A stretch of 30,319 nucleotides of DNA, from NCBI GenBank assembly GCA_004555535.1, contig SFHU01000022.1, forward strand, positions 1-30,319, in the 5' to 3' direction. Shown piece by piece: positions 7,957 to 14,712 of this stretch. The notes below the pieces were generated by a model. That model made no database searches. It was not told where the DNA came from and worked only from the letters and a program-made list of their open reading frames with translations. The position numbers and the translations under genes were made by a program. Each line of letters opens with the position of its first letter. Within the stretch, counting starts at the first letter, position 1. Source of the stretch: Clostridiales bacterium (GTDB lineage Bacteria; Bacillota; Clostridia; Christensenellales; Aristaeellaceae).

Positions 7957-8815
7957 TGGCCGCTCCTTTCCCGAGGATTCCCTCTATGGCCGCCTTGATC
8001 TCCTCCTCGCGGTAGATGCCCTCCGGGATGGCGAAGCCACGCTCACGCAGCTTCCCGGCGAGCTGCACAGCCTGCGGCACATCCAGCCCGATGCCGCGCA
8101 GCTCCTCGCCGCGGGAGAAGACCTCGCGCGGCGCGCCGTCCATGAAGACCTCGCCGCGGTTCATGACGATGACGCGCTCGGCCAGCGAGGCGACGTCGTC
8201 CATCGAGTGGCTGACCATGACGATGGTCGTGCCCGCCTCCTCGTGCAGGTTGCGGATCAGCGCGAGAATCTCCTCGCGGCCCTTCGGATCGAGGCCGGCG
8301 CAGGGCTCGTCGAGGATCAGCGTCGTCGGCTCCATCGCCAGCACGCCGGCGATGGCGACGCGGCGCATCTGGCCGCCGGAAAGCTCGAAGACCGAGCGCT
8401 CATGCAGCCTGTCGTAATCCAGCGCGACCTTGCGCATCGCCTCGCGGACGCGGCGGGCGATCTCCTGCTCGTCAAGCCCGAGGTTTTTGGGGCCGAAGGC
8501 GATGTCCTTCTCTACCGTCTCCTCAAAGAGCTGGTTCTCCGGATACTGGAACACCAGTCCAACCCGGCGGCGGATGGCGCGCTTGTCGGTCGCCTTGTCA
8601 GCCAGGTCGAGCCCGTCGACAAGGATCCTGCCGCTCGTGGGCTTTAAAAGGCCGTTGAGGTGCTGCACCAGGGTCGACTTGCCGCTGCCTGTGTGGCCGA
8701 TCAGGCCGATGAATTCGCCGTCCTCAATCGTCAGGGAAACATCCCTGAGCGCGTGCGTCTCATAGGGGCCGCCGGACATGTAGACATAGTTCAGATGCTC
8801 GATGACAATCGACAT
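7949..8815 (-). CDS. ecfA2: Energy-coupling factor transporter ATP-binding protein EcfA2
   Basis: This 288-residue ATPase is the second nucleotide-binding subunit of the shared ECF module. Walker A is GHTGSGKST at residues 40-48, the signature is LSGGQMRRVAIAG, and Walker B is TLILDEPCAGLDP. The Q-loop block VGLVFQYPENQLFEE is diagnostic of EcfA2 (the EcfA1 partner has GMVFQNPDNQ). The C-terminal tail after about residue 230 is the ECF-specific extension that contacts the partner. GGAGG precedes the ATG at short spacing. It overlaps ecfA1 upstream by 25 bases and ecfT downstream by eight, so the three are tightly coupled. Confidence 0.96.
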   Translation of the reverse strand: MSIVIEHLNYVYMSGGPYETHALRDVSLTIEDGEFIGLIGHTGSGKSTLVQHLNGLLKPTSGRILVDGLDLADKATDKRAIRRRVGLVFQYPENQLFEETVEKDIAFGPKNLGLDEQEIARRVREAMRKVALDYDRLHERSVFELSGGQMRRVAIAGVLAMEPTTLILDEPCAGLDPKGREEILALIRNLHEEAGTTIVMVSHSMDDVASLAERVIVMNRGEVFMDGAPREVFSRGEELRGIGLDVPQAVQLAGKLRERGFAIPEGIYREEEIKAAIEGILGKGAANA

Positions 8816-9642
8816 ACTTCCTCCACCATTTCATCCACGGTCAGCACATCGGCTCGGATCCCGATGCCGTCCTTCCTGAGCCTGTCCGCCAGATCAGTCA
8901 TCGGCGGCACGTCAAGCCCCAGCGCGCGCACGCGCTCCACCTGCGTAAAGACCTCGCGCGGCGTGCCGCTCATCGCAATTTTGCCCTCGTCCATGACGAT
9001 CACATAGTCCGCCGTCGCGGCCTCGCTCATGTAGTGCGTGATGATGACGACGCTGATGCCCTCCTCCTCGTTGAGCCGGTGGACGGTGCTCATGACCTCC
9101 GCGCGGCCGCTGGGATCGAGCATCGCGGTCGATTCATCGAGGATAATGACGTCCGGCTTCATCGCGAGCACGCCCGCGATGGCGACGCGCTGCTTCTGGC
9201 CGCCGGAGAGCATGTGCGGCGCCTTCTTCGCGTATTCGCTCATGTTCACCGCGCGCAGCGCCTCGTCGATGCGCACGCGGATCTCCCTGGGCGGCACGCC
9301 GTTGTTTTCAAGGCCGAAGGCGACGTCCTCCTCCACGATGGTCGCGACGATCTGGTTGTCCGGATTCTGGAACACCATGCCCGCGTGCTGGCGGATGTCG
9401 AAGACGAGCTCGTCCTCCCGCGTGTCCATGCCGCAGACCCAGACCGTCCCCTCGCCCGGCACATACAGGGCATTGAAAAGCTTGGCCAGCGTCGATTTGC
9501 CGCTGCCGTTGTGCCCGAGAATCGCCAGAAACTCGCCCTTCTTGACGCGCATGGACACGCCGTCCACGGCGTTCCTGTCCGCCTCCGGATAGGCGTAGGC
9601 GAGGTTGCTGGCGATGATTCGATTTTCTTCCTGATTCACCAA
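8791..9642 (-). CDS. ecfA1: Energy-coupling factor transporter ATP-binding protein EcfA1
   Basis: This 283-residue ATPase is the first nucleotide-binding subunit of the shared ECF module. It has Walker A GHNGSGKS at residues 43-50, the EcfA1-type Q-loop AGMVFQNPDNQIVA, signature LSGGQKQRVAIAG, and Walker B VIILDESTAMLDP. The glutamate-serine pair DES in Walker B is usual for EcfA1. The start codon is TTG at 9642, with AAGGAG eight bases upstream; a GTG at 9639 is also possible, at spacing eleven. It is the first gene after the FMN riboswitch and its terminator, so expression of the whole ECF module should fall when FMN is plentiful. Confidence 0.96.
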   Translation of the reverse strand: MVNQEENRIIASNLAYAYPEADRNAVDGVSMRVKKGEFLAILGHNGSGKSTLAKLFNALYVPGEGTVWVCGMDTREDELVFDIRQHAGMVFQNPDNQIVATIVEEDVAFGLENNGVPPREIRVRIDEALRAVNMSEYAKKAPHMLSGGQKQRVAIAGVLAMKPDVIILDESTAMLDPSGRAEVMSTVHRLNEEEGISVVIITHYMSEAATADYVIVMDEGKIAMSGTPREVFTQVERVRALGLDVPPMTDLADRLRKDGIGIRADVLTVDEMVEEVCRLSSSI

Positions 9643-9689
9643 TGCTTGCGCTCCTTTGCGGCCGCAGCCGCGTCCCGTCCTTGCCGCTC

Positions 9690-9728
9690 AAAAAACGCGG
9701 CGCCCGAAAGCTCGTCTTCGGGCGCCGC
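9690..9728 (-). terminator. Riboswitch expression platform: intrinsic terminator
   Basis: A 12-base perfect G+C-rich stem (9697-9708 with 9717-9728, loop of eight) is followed on the minus strand by GTTTTTTGAG. It lies between the FMN aptamer and ecfA1, the standard place for a terminator that forms when FMN is bound. Confidence 0.93.
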
Positions 9729-9751
9729 AAAAGGATAGCATGCCTTTCACC

Positions 9752-9869
9752 GTCTTCTTCCATCCAGACTGTCACTGTCGGTTCCGGAATTGCACCGGAT
9801 CGGAGGGGACAAGCCGTCCCCCGTCGCGGACTGTACCGCCGGTCGGGAATTGCACCCCGCCCTGAAGAC
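9752..9869 (-). promoter_or_regulatory. FMN riboswitch (RFN element)
   Basis: Read on the minus strand, the segment holds the conserved FMN aptamer blocks in order: GGGTGCAATTCCCGACCGG, CGGTACAGTCCGCGA, GATCCGGTGCAATTCCGG, AACCGACAGTGACAGTC and TGGATGGAAGAAG. The closing P1 stem pairs GTCTTC (complement of 9864-9869) with GAAGAC (complement of 9752-9757). Such aptamers bind flavin mononucleotide and normally control riboflavin synthesis or uptake. Here the next genes are ecfA1-ecfA2-ecfT rather than ribU or rib genes. Confidence 0.97.
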
Positions 9870-9876
9870 TGCATTC

Positions 9877-9905
9877 ATTATAGCATAAAGCCCGACGCTT
9901 GAAAA
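9877..9905 (-). promoter_or_regulatory. Promoter of the FMN riboswitch-ecf transcript
   Basis: On the minus strand TTTTCA (9900-9905) precedes TATAAT (9877-9882) by 17 bases. TGC just before TATAAT makes an extended -10. The predicted transcription start falls at about 9870, exactly at the P1 stem of the aptamer. The promoter is embedded in a hairpin (9883-9893 with 9906-9915, one bulge) that also spans the stop codon of the upstream GTPase gene and may act as its weak terminator. Confidence 0.85.
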
Positions 9906-9909
9906 GGGC

Positions 9910-10854
9910 TTATGCGTTGAAGGTGACGACCTCCTCCTCCGGCTCCGCGCAGGGCTCCAGGGCCGTCACGTAGAGCACGGGGCCGACGCCCTTGTACTGG
10001 CGGCGCTCCTCCGCCTGCACGCGCGCCGTGACCATCTGCCAGGTCTTGGGCGCGGGGATGGGCAGGCCGTTCGCCTTGGCGATGAAGCCGACGAAGCGCA
10101 CGTCCTCCGCGCAGCAGACCATCGCCATGCGCCCGGGGACGTATTCGTCGCGGCCGATGTTGCGCCCGCGGTAGATGTAGCCCTTGAAGCGGACGGTCTT
10201 GCCGTCGTAGTTCTCGGGGTTCTCGGAGGCGTCGAGGTAGAAGATGCCGAAGTGCCTGTCCTCGATCTCGATGATGGGCGCATCCATGTCGTAGGGCGGC
10301 GGCATGCCCGCGCCGTAGTCCTCGCTGGTGCCGTCGTCGTTTTCAAAGTAGATCGACGCGTTCGGGTTCATGCTGCGCACGTTGCGGTCGCGGATGAGCT
10401 GGCGGGTCGCCTCCGTCGCGCGGTTGAAGACGACCATGTCCGCGTCCGTGATGTGCTGGAGCATCCGCTGGCCCATGTTCTTCGCGTAAAGGTCGAACGT
10501 CTCCGCGTTGACGGTGGTGATGATCTGGTAAACTTCCAGCACCTTGGGCGTGCGCGAGAGCGCCGCGTCGAGATCCCACATGCCGTTCATCTCGACAATG
10601 ACGCGGTCGGGGTGATGCTTGCGCACGAAGGCGCGCAGCGTGTCCTCGTTGTATTCGTCCTCATCCTCGATGCATTCGACGACCGAATGCGTCTTGCGCA
10701 GCAGCGCGGGCTCGAATTCCTCCATGCCCTCCTCGCACTGGATGATCAGCGAGTGCTCGTCGCGCGTAAAGCCGGGATCATCCAGCACGCTGGCGATGAA
10801 GGACGTCTTGCCGCTTTCCAGAAAGCCCGCGAACAGATAAACAGGAATCGCCAT
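9910..10854 (-). CDS. COG0523-like GTPase with C-terminal YcgQ/DUF1980-like domain
   Basis: This 314-residue protein looks like a fusion. Residues 1 to about 170 form a G3E-type P-loop GTPase domain with Walker A GFLESGKT (10-17), related to the metal chaperones CobW, YjiA and ZagA. The usual CxCC metal motif is absent (the matching segment reads IIQCEEG), the EPSG motif is VEMNG (87-91), and the base-recognition NKxD motif appears as NRAT (144-147). Residues from about 200 to 305 resemble the C-terminal half of YcgQ (TIGR03943/DUF1980): FKGYIYRG, then RMAMVCCAEDVRFVGF with a Cys pair at 247-248. It starts 16 bases after the His-rich COG0523 gene, with GGAGG before the ATG, so the two form an operon and probably share a metal-handling task. 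Zinc is the best guess; the ligand is not shown by sequence. Confidence 0.82.
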   Translation of the reverse strand: MAIPVYLFAGFLESGKTSFIASVLDDPGFTRDEHSLIIQCEEGMEEFEPALLRKTHSVVECIEDEDEYNEDTLRAFVRKHHPDRVIVEMNGMWDLDAALSRTPKVLEVYQIITTVNAETFDLYAKNMGQRMLQHITDADMVVFNRATEATRQLIRDRNVRSMNPNASIYFENDDGTSEDYGAGMPPPYDMDAPIIEIEDRHFGIFYLDASENPENYDGKTVRFKGYIYRGRNIGRDEYVPGRMAMVCCAEDVRFVGFIAKANGLPIPAPKTWQMVTARVQAEERRQYKGVGPVLYVTALEPCAEPEEEVVTFNA

Positions 10855-10870
10855 GCCGTTTCCTCCGCGA

Positions 10871-12079
10871 TCAGACGCCGAAGAGCGCCTTGAGTCCGTC
10901 CTCGCTCAGCTTGGAGCCGATCACGCACAGGCGGCCGGTGACGTCGGCCGGGCCCTTGCGGATGTTCTGCTCGCCGGGCGTAAAGTCAAAGTGAATCCAG
11001 CCGCCGTCGGCGCAGCGGACGATGCCCTTTGCGCGCAGGATCACGCCGTATTCCTCGCCGTCGAGCTTCGCGAGCATCGCGGAAAGCTCCTCCTCGCCGA
11101 AGGCGCGCACCGTCTCCACGCCCCAGGAGGTGAAGACCTCGTCGGCGTCGTGGCCGTGATGGTGGTGATGATGATGGCCGCAGCTGCACACGCCGTTCTC
11201 GTCGTAGTGATGATGGTGCTCGTGGTCATGCTCATGCTCGTGATCATGCTCATGCTCATGGTCATGGTCATGGTCATGCTCGTGATCATGCTCATGCTCG
11301 TGATCATGCTCATGCTCATGCTCGTGATCATGGTCGTGCTCATGCTCATGCTCATGGTCGTGGTCATGCTCGTGATCATGGTCATGATGGTGATGATCGT
11401 GGCAGCACTCGTCGTCGTCATCGTCATCATCGTCCTGGTGCTCGGCCATGACAGTCGCGAGCATCTCGGAGGCGAGGTCGTGGTCGCTCTCCATCGCGGA
11501 GAGGATCTGCGCGCCGGTCAGCTCGTCCCACGGCGTGGTGATGATGCGGGCCTTGGCGTTGTGCTCGCGCAGCAGCGCGACGGCGGCCTCGAGCTTCTCC
11601 TGCGTCATCTTCTGCGTGCGGGAGAGCAGGATGGTGCCGGCGTATTCGATCTGGTTGAGGAAGAACTCGCCGAAGTTCTTGACGTACATGCGGCACTTCA
11701 TCGCGTCCGCGACCGTCACAAAGCTGCCCATCTCCGCCTCGGGGATGTCCTTCTCCACGCCCTCGACCGCGCGAATGACGTCGGAGAGCTTGCCCACGCC
11801 GCTCGGCTCGATGAGGATGCGGTCGGGATGATACTGGTCGATCACCTTGCGCAGCGCGACGCCGAAGTCGCCCACCAGCGAGCAGCAGATGCAGCCGGAG
11901 TTCATCTCGGTGACCTCGATGCCGGCCTCCTTCATGAAGCCGCCGTCGATGCCGATCTCGCCGAATTCGTTTTCAATCAGGACGACCTTCTCGCCGGAAA
12001 GGGCCTCGGCCAACAGCTTTTTGATGAGCGTCGTCTTGCCCGCGCCGAGAAAGCCGGAAAAAATATCGATCTTCGTCAT
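10871..12079 (-). CDS. CobW/COG0523-family metal-chaperone GTPase with long His-rich insert
   Basis: This 402-residue cytoplasmic G3E GTPase is expected to deliver a transition metal (zinc or cobalt) to a client protein. Walker A is GFLGAGKTT (residues 9-17), the metal-binding motif is GCICC (62-66) after IENEFGEIGIDG, and the Walker B region is ILIEPSGVGK. The NKxD motif is replaced by SRTQ (153-156). Between the GTPase domain and the CobW C-terminal domain lies a very long metal-binding insert: eight Asp at 216-223, CC at 225-226, alternating His with Asp/Glu at 227-291, a CSCG knuckle at 298-301 and seven His at 302-308. There are 44 His in residues 227-310. AAGGAG lies ten bases before the ATG at 12079; an upstream in-frame extension to 12160 has no such support. 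It is first in a two-gene operon behind a long structured leader. Confidence 0.93.
   Translation of the reverse strand: MTKIDIFSGFLGAGKTTLIKKLLAEALSGEKVVLIENEFGEIGIDGGFMKEAGIEVTEMNSGCICCSLVGDFGVALRKVIDQYHPDRILIEPSGVGKLSDVIRAVEGVEKDIPEAEMGSFVTVADAMKCRMYVKNFGEFFLNQIEYAGTILLSRTQKMTQEKLEAAVALLREHNAKARIITTPWDELTGAQILSAMESDHDLASEMLATVMAEHQDDDDDDDDECCHDHHHHDHDHEHDHDHEHEHEHDHDHEHEHEHDHEHEHDHEHDHDHDHEHEHDHEHEHDHEHHHHYDENGVCSCGHHHHHHHGHDADEVFTSWGVETVRAFGEEELSAMLAKLDGEEYGVILRAKGIVRCADGGWIHFDFTPGEQNIRKGPADVTGRLCVIGSKLSEDGLKALFGV
11207..11401 (-). repeat. Low-complexity tandem repeat encoding His-(Asp/Glu)
   Basis: About 195 bases consist almost only of the codons CAT/CAC alternating with GAT/GAC/GAG, in imperfect 6- to 24-base repeat units. 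It encodes residues 227-291 of the CobW-family protein. Any gain or loss in multiples of six keeps the reading frame and the His-acid alternation. Confidence 0.95.
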
Positions 12080-12163
12080 GATGCTTCCACTCCTTAGGGA
12101 TTGAGCCGCGCGTCTCGCGCCGGCCCCGTGTACCGCCCCGCCGCGACGCGGACAGGGCAAGGC

Positions 12164-12202
12164 CTAAAAACAAAAACCAGCCGGAACAAAGCGTTCCAGC
12201 TG
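12164..12202 (-). terminator. Second terminator in the cobW-family leader
   Basis: On the minus strand CAGCTGGAAC and GTTCCGGCTG form a ten-pair stem (12178-12187 with 12193-12202, one G-U pair) with a five-base loop, followed by a long U-rich tail (TTTTTGTTTTTA, 12165-12176). It lies about 85 bases before the start codon. It is the stronger of two tandem hairpins and may control read-through into the gene. Confidence 0.85.
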
Positions 12203-12211
12203 ACGGCGTGC

Positions 12212-12252
12212 CGACAAAAGAGCTTTCTCCCCCCGGCAGGGGGGGAGAAAGC
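12212..12252 (-). terminator. First terminator-like hairpin in the cobW-family leader
   Basis: A 13-pair stem (12222-12234 with 12240-12252, five-base loop) is followed on the minus strand by TCTTTTG. Its first three bases overlap the 3' arm of the outer stem of the structured element at 12250-12309, so the two compete at that point. It could also serve as a distal terminator for the malic enzyme gene upstream. Confidence 0.75.
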
Positions 12253-12309
12253 ATCCCATCATTTCCCGACGCAATCCTCGGTCGGGATATGCTGATTGAT
12301 GTCGATGCT
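12250..12309 (-). promoter_or_regulatory. Structured leader element upstream of the cobW-family gene
   Basis: Three nested stems can form: 12250-12255 with 12304-12309 (six pairs), 12257-12261 with 12297-12301 (five pairs), and 12264-12270 with 12281-12287 (seven pairs, ten-base loop). An asymmetric internal loop of nine bases against two separates the second and third stems. It lies between a putative promoter and two terminators, the layout of a riboswitch or protein-bound leader. No cobalamin, FMN, T-box, NiCo or other known consensus was recognised. Function is inference. Confidence 0.45.
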
Positions 12310-12341
12310 CTGCCAGCCGGAACCGGACGTTCCGACTGATT

Positions 12342-12370
12342 ATTGTACACCCTTTTCTTAGAAAATACAA
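12342..12370 (-). promoter_or_regulatory. Putative promoter of the COG0523 GTPase operon
   Basis: On the minus strand TTGTAT (12365-12370) and TACAAT (12342-12347) are exactly 17 bases apart, 28 bases after the malic enzyme stop. The -10 is good and the -35 is weak. It would give a 5' leader of about 255 bases. A possible six-pair hairpin (12318-12323 with 12329-12334) follows immediately. Confidence 0.5.
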
Positions 12371-12397
12371 GGATTTGCGTGAAAAAGTCAGGCAGGG

Positions 12398-13570
12398 TCA
12401 GATTCTGGCGACGCCGGTCTCGCGCGCGGCCCTGGCGACGGCGGCGGCAACCGCCGGCCCGACGCGCTTGTCAAACGCCTTGGGGATGATGTAGTCCGCG
12501 GAGAGCTTCTCCGGCGAGACGAGCCCCGCGATGGCGTAGCTCGCCGCCATCTTCATGGCCTCGTTGATGTCGCTGGCGCGGCAGTCGAGCGCGCCGCGGA
12601 AGATGCCCGGGAAGGCGAGCACGTTGTTGATCTGGTTCTTGTAGTCGCTGCGGCCACAGCCGACGACCACCGCGCCGGCCCTGAGCGCTTCGTCCGGATG
12701 AATCTCCGGGACGGGGTTGGCCATCGGGAAGACGCAGGCGCCCGCGTTCATGCTCTCGACCATCTCCGGCGTGACGACGCCCGGCGCGCTCACGCCGATG
12801 AACACGTCCGCCCCGCGCATCGCGTCGGCGAGCGTGCCGGTCAAATGGCGCGGGTTGGTGATGTGGCTCATCTCCTCGTGCGCCGGGTTGAGCCCCTCCA
12901 CGCCCTCGCAGATGATGCCGAAGCGGTCGACGAGGATCAGATCCTTGACGCCGAGATTGAGCAGGTGGCGGCCGATGGCGACGCCCGCGCTGCCCGCGCC
13001 GTTGATGACCACGCGCGCGGAGGCGATCTCCTTGCCGACGACCTTGAGCGCGTTGAGCAGCGCCGCCGCGACGACGACCGCCGTGCCGTGCTGGTCGTCG
13101 TGGAAGACAGGGATGTCGCAGATCTCCTTGAGCCTGCGCTCGACCTCAAAGCAGCGCGGCGCAGCGATATCCTCGAGGTTGATACCGCCGAAGCTGCCGG
13201 AGATCAGGTAGATCGTGCGCACGAGCTCGTCGACGTCCTTGCTGCGGATGCAGATCGGGAAGGCGTCGACGCCGGCGAATTCCTTGAAGAGCACGCACTT
13301 GCCCTCCATGACGGGCATGCCGGCCTCCGGGCCGATGTCGCCCAGGCCGAGGATCGCGGTGCCGTCCGTAATGACGGCGACCATGTTCGCGCGGCGGGTC
13401 AGCTCGAAGCTCTTCTCGTAGTCATCGCGGATGGCGAGGCAGGGCTCCGCCACGCCCGGCGTATACGCGAGGGAGAGCTCCTCGCTGTTGGTGACGTGCG
13501 CGCGCGGGGCAATCTCGAGCTTGCCCTTCCACTCGTAGTGCTTTTTGAGCGCTTCCTGCTTGATGTCCAT
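12398..13570 (-). CDS. NAD(P)-dependent malic enzyme
   Basis: This 390-residue cytoplasmic enzyme oxidatively decarboxylates malate to pyruvate and CO2, producing NADH or NADPH. It is the short bacterial form without a phosphotransacetylase domain. The N-terminal malic domain shows the catalytic tyrosine in SLAYTPGVAEP (Tyr36), ITDGTAILGLGDIGP, and the catalytic lysine in MEGKCVLFK (Lys91). Metal ligands lie in NLEDIAAP and FHDDQHGTA. The NAD-binding fold starts with INGAGSAG (190-196). AAAGGAG is seven to eight bases before the ATG. It stands alone between the opp operon and the GTPase pair. The cofactor preference cannot be called with certainty. Confidence 0.95.
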   Translation of the reverse strand: MDIKQEALKKHYEWKGKLEIAPRAHVTNSEELSLAYTPGVAEPCLAIRDDYEKSFELTRRANMVAVITDGTAILGLGDIGPEAGMPVMEGKCVLFKEFAGVDAFPICIRSKDVDELVRTIYLISGSFGGINLEDIAAPRCFEVERRLKEICDIPVFHDDQHGTAVVVAAALLNALKVVGKEIASARVVINGAGSAGVAIGRHLLNLGVKDLILVDRFGIICEGVEGLNPAHEEMSHITNPRHLTGTLADAMRGADVFIGVSAPGVVTPEMVESMNAGACVFPMANPVPEIHPDEALRAGAVVVGCGRSDYKNQINNVLAFPGIFRGALDCRASDINEAMKMAASYAIAGLVSPEKLSADYIIPKAFDKRVGPAVAAAVARAARETGVARI

Positions 13571-13603
13571 GGGTGATCTCCTTTGCTGTGTTCAGAAGTC
13601 GGC

Positions 13604-13743
13604 GTCCGAATCGCTTCGCTGTCGGACGGTTTTGAAACGCTTCGCTTTTTTTGGGAGAACGCTGGACTGCCGTCCAGACCTGCCTGAGGGATTTCATCCC
13701 TCAGACTCCCTTCTTCGCTTCGCGCTGAAATCCGCGACGAAGC
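13604..13743. repeat. Cluster of four hairpins between malic enzyme and oppF
   Basis: The 173-base spacer contains inverted repeats at 13604-13609 with 13622-13627, 13662-13667 with 13672-13677, 13684-13692 with 13696-13704 (nine perfect pairs), and 13717-13722 with 13738-13743. The string CGCTTCG occurs at several of them. None has a proper U-tract, so it does not look like a simple terminator for oppF. It resembles a REP-like dispersed intergenic element; whether it recurs in the genome cannot be tested here. Confidence 0.5.
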
Positions 13744-14712
13744 TTAGACCTGATGGCAGGCGACGAAATGGCCCGGCGCGGCCTCTCGCAGCTCGGGGCG
13801 CTCCTGCGCGCAGCGCTCCGTCGCGTAGGGGCAGCGCGCGCGGAAGCGGCAGCCGCTCGGCGGATCGATCGGGGTGGGGACGTCGCCGGTCAGGTGGATG
13901 CGCTGGCTCGCGGCGGCGAGGTCCGGATCGGGCACGGGCACGGCGCTCATCAGCGCCTGCGTGTAGGGATGGAGCATGTGCGCGTAGAGCTCCTCCACCG
14001 GCGCGCGCTCGACCATGCAGCCCAGATACATGACGCCGACCTCGTGGGAGATATGGCGCACCATCGACAGGTCGTGCGAGACGAAGAGATACGAGAGGCC
14101 GAACTTCTCCTGAAGCTCCTCGAGCGTGTTGATCACCTGCGCCTGAATGGAGACATCCAGCGCGGAGATCGGCTCGTCGCAGACGATGAACTCGGGATTG
14201 GAGGCGAGCGCCCGGGCGATGCCCACGCGCTGGCGCTGGCCACCGGAGAACTCGTGCGGATAGCGCTGCATGTGGTCGGGCTTGAGGCCGACGAGGTCGA
14301 CCAGCTCGCGCACGCGCGCATCCCGCTGCTCACGGGTCATGCCGCTCTTGAGCAGCGGCTCAGCGATGATCGAGGCGACCGTCATGCGCGGGTTAAGCGA
14401 GGCGTAGGGATCCTGGAAGATCATCTGCATGCGGCGGCGGTAGGGAAAGAGCTCCTTCTCCTTCAGGCGGGCGATGTCCTGCCCGTCAAAGAGGATTTCG
14501 CCGTCCGTTGGCTCATAGAGCCGAACGAGGCAGCGGCCCACGGTCGTCTTGCCGCAGCCGGACTCGCCGACCAGGCCGAACGTCTGGCCCTTGCCGATGG
14601 AAAAGCTCACGCCGTCCACGGCCTTGAGCAGGCGGAGGGGCTTGCCGGTCGGCGTGCGGCCGACGGGGAAATACATTTTGAGGCCCTTCGCCTCAACGAC
14701 AGGCTTGTTCAT
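13744..14712 (-). CDS. oppF: Oligopeptide ABC transporter ATP-binding protein OppF
   Basis: This 322-residue ATPase is one of two that drive oligopeptide import. It has Walker A GESGCGKTTVG, the signature FSGGQRQRVGIARALA, and Walker B FIVCDEPISALDV. The C-terminal oligopeptide/dipeptide extension contains four cysteines in the CRFRARCPYATERCAQE region, as in iron-sulfur-type OppD/OppF tails. The ATG at 14712 overlaps the oppD stop as ATGA and has GGAGGG nine bases upstream; an upstream in-frame ATG at 14730 is less likely. The N-terminal MYFPVGRTPTGKPLRLLKAVDGVSF block is typical of OppF. It is the last gene of oppBCDF. Confidence 0.96.
   Translation of the reverse strand: MNKPVVEAKGLKMYFPVGRTPTGKPLRLLKAVDGVSFSIGKGQTFGLVGESGCGKTTVGRCLVRLYEPTDGEILFDGQDIARLKEKELFPYRRRMQMIFQDPYASLNPRMTVASIIAEPLLKSGMTREQRDARVRELVDLVGLKPDHMQRYPHEFSGGQRQRVGIARALASNPEFIVCDEPISALDVSIQAQVINTLEELQEKFGLSYLFVSHDLSMVRHISHEVGVMYLGCMVERAPVEELYAHMLHPYTQALMSAVPVPDPDLAAASQRIHLTGDVPTPIDPPSGCRFRARCPYATERCAQERPELREAAPGHFVACHQV

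Noticed and set aside
11207..11401. CRISPR-like or minisatellite array
   Set aside because: The repeats are imperfect, lack unique spacers and are the in-frame His-Asp/Glu codons of the COG0523 protein.
12080..12397. Cobalamin riboswitch or T-box before the CobW-family gene
   Set aside because: I looked for the cobalamin B12-box core and for T-box specifier and antiterminator sequences and found neither; a Zur-type palindrome was not evident either.
14133..14333. Various 60-120-codon Arg/Ser-rich frames, here inside oppF
   Set aside because: Frame-shifted translations of G+C-rich codons, without ribosome binding sites or families.
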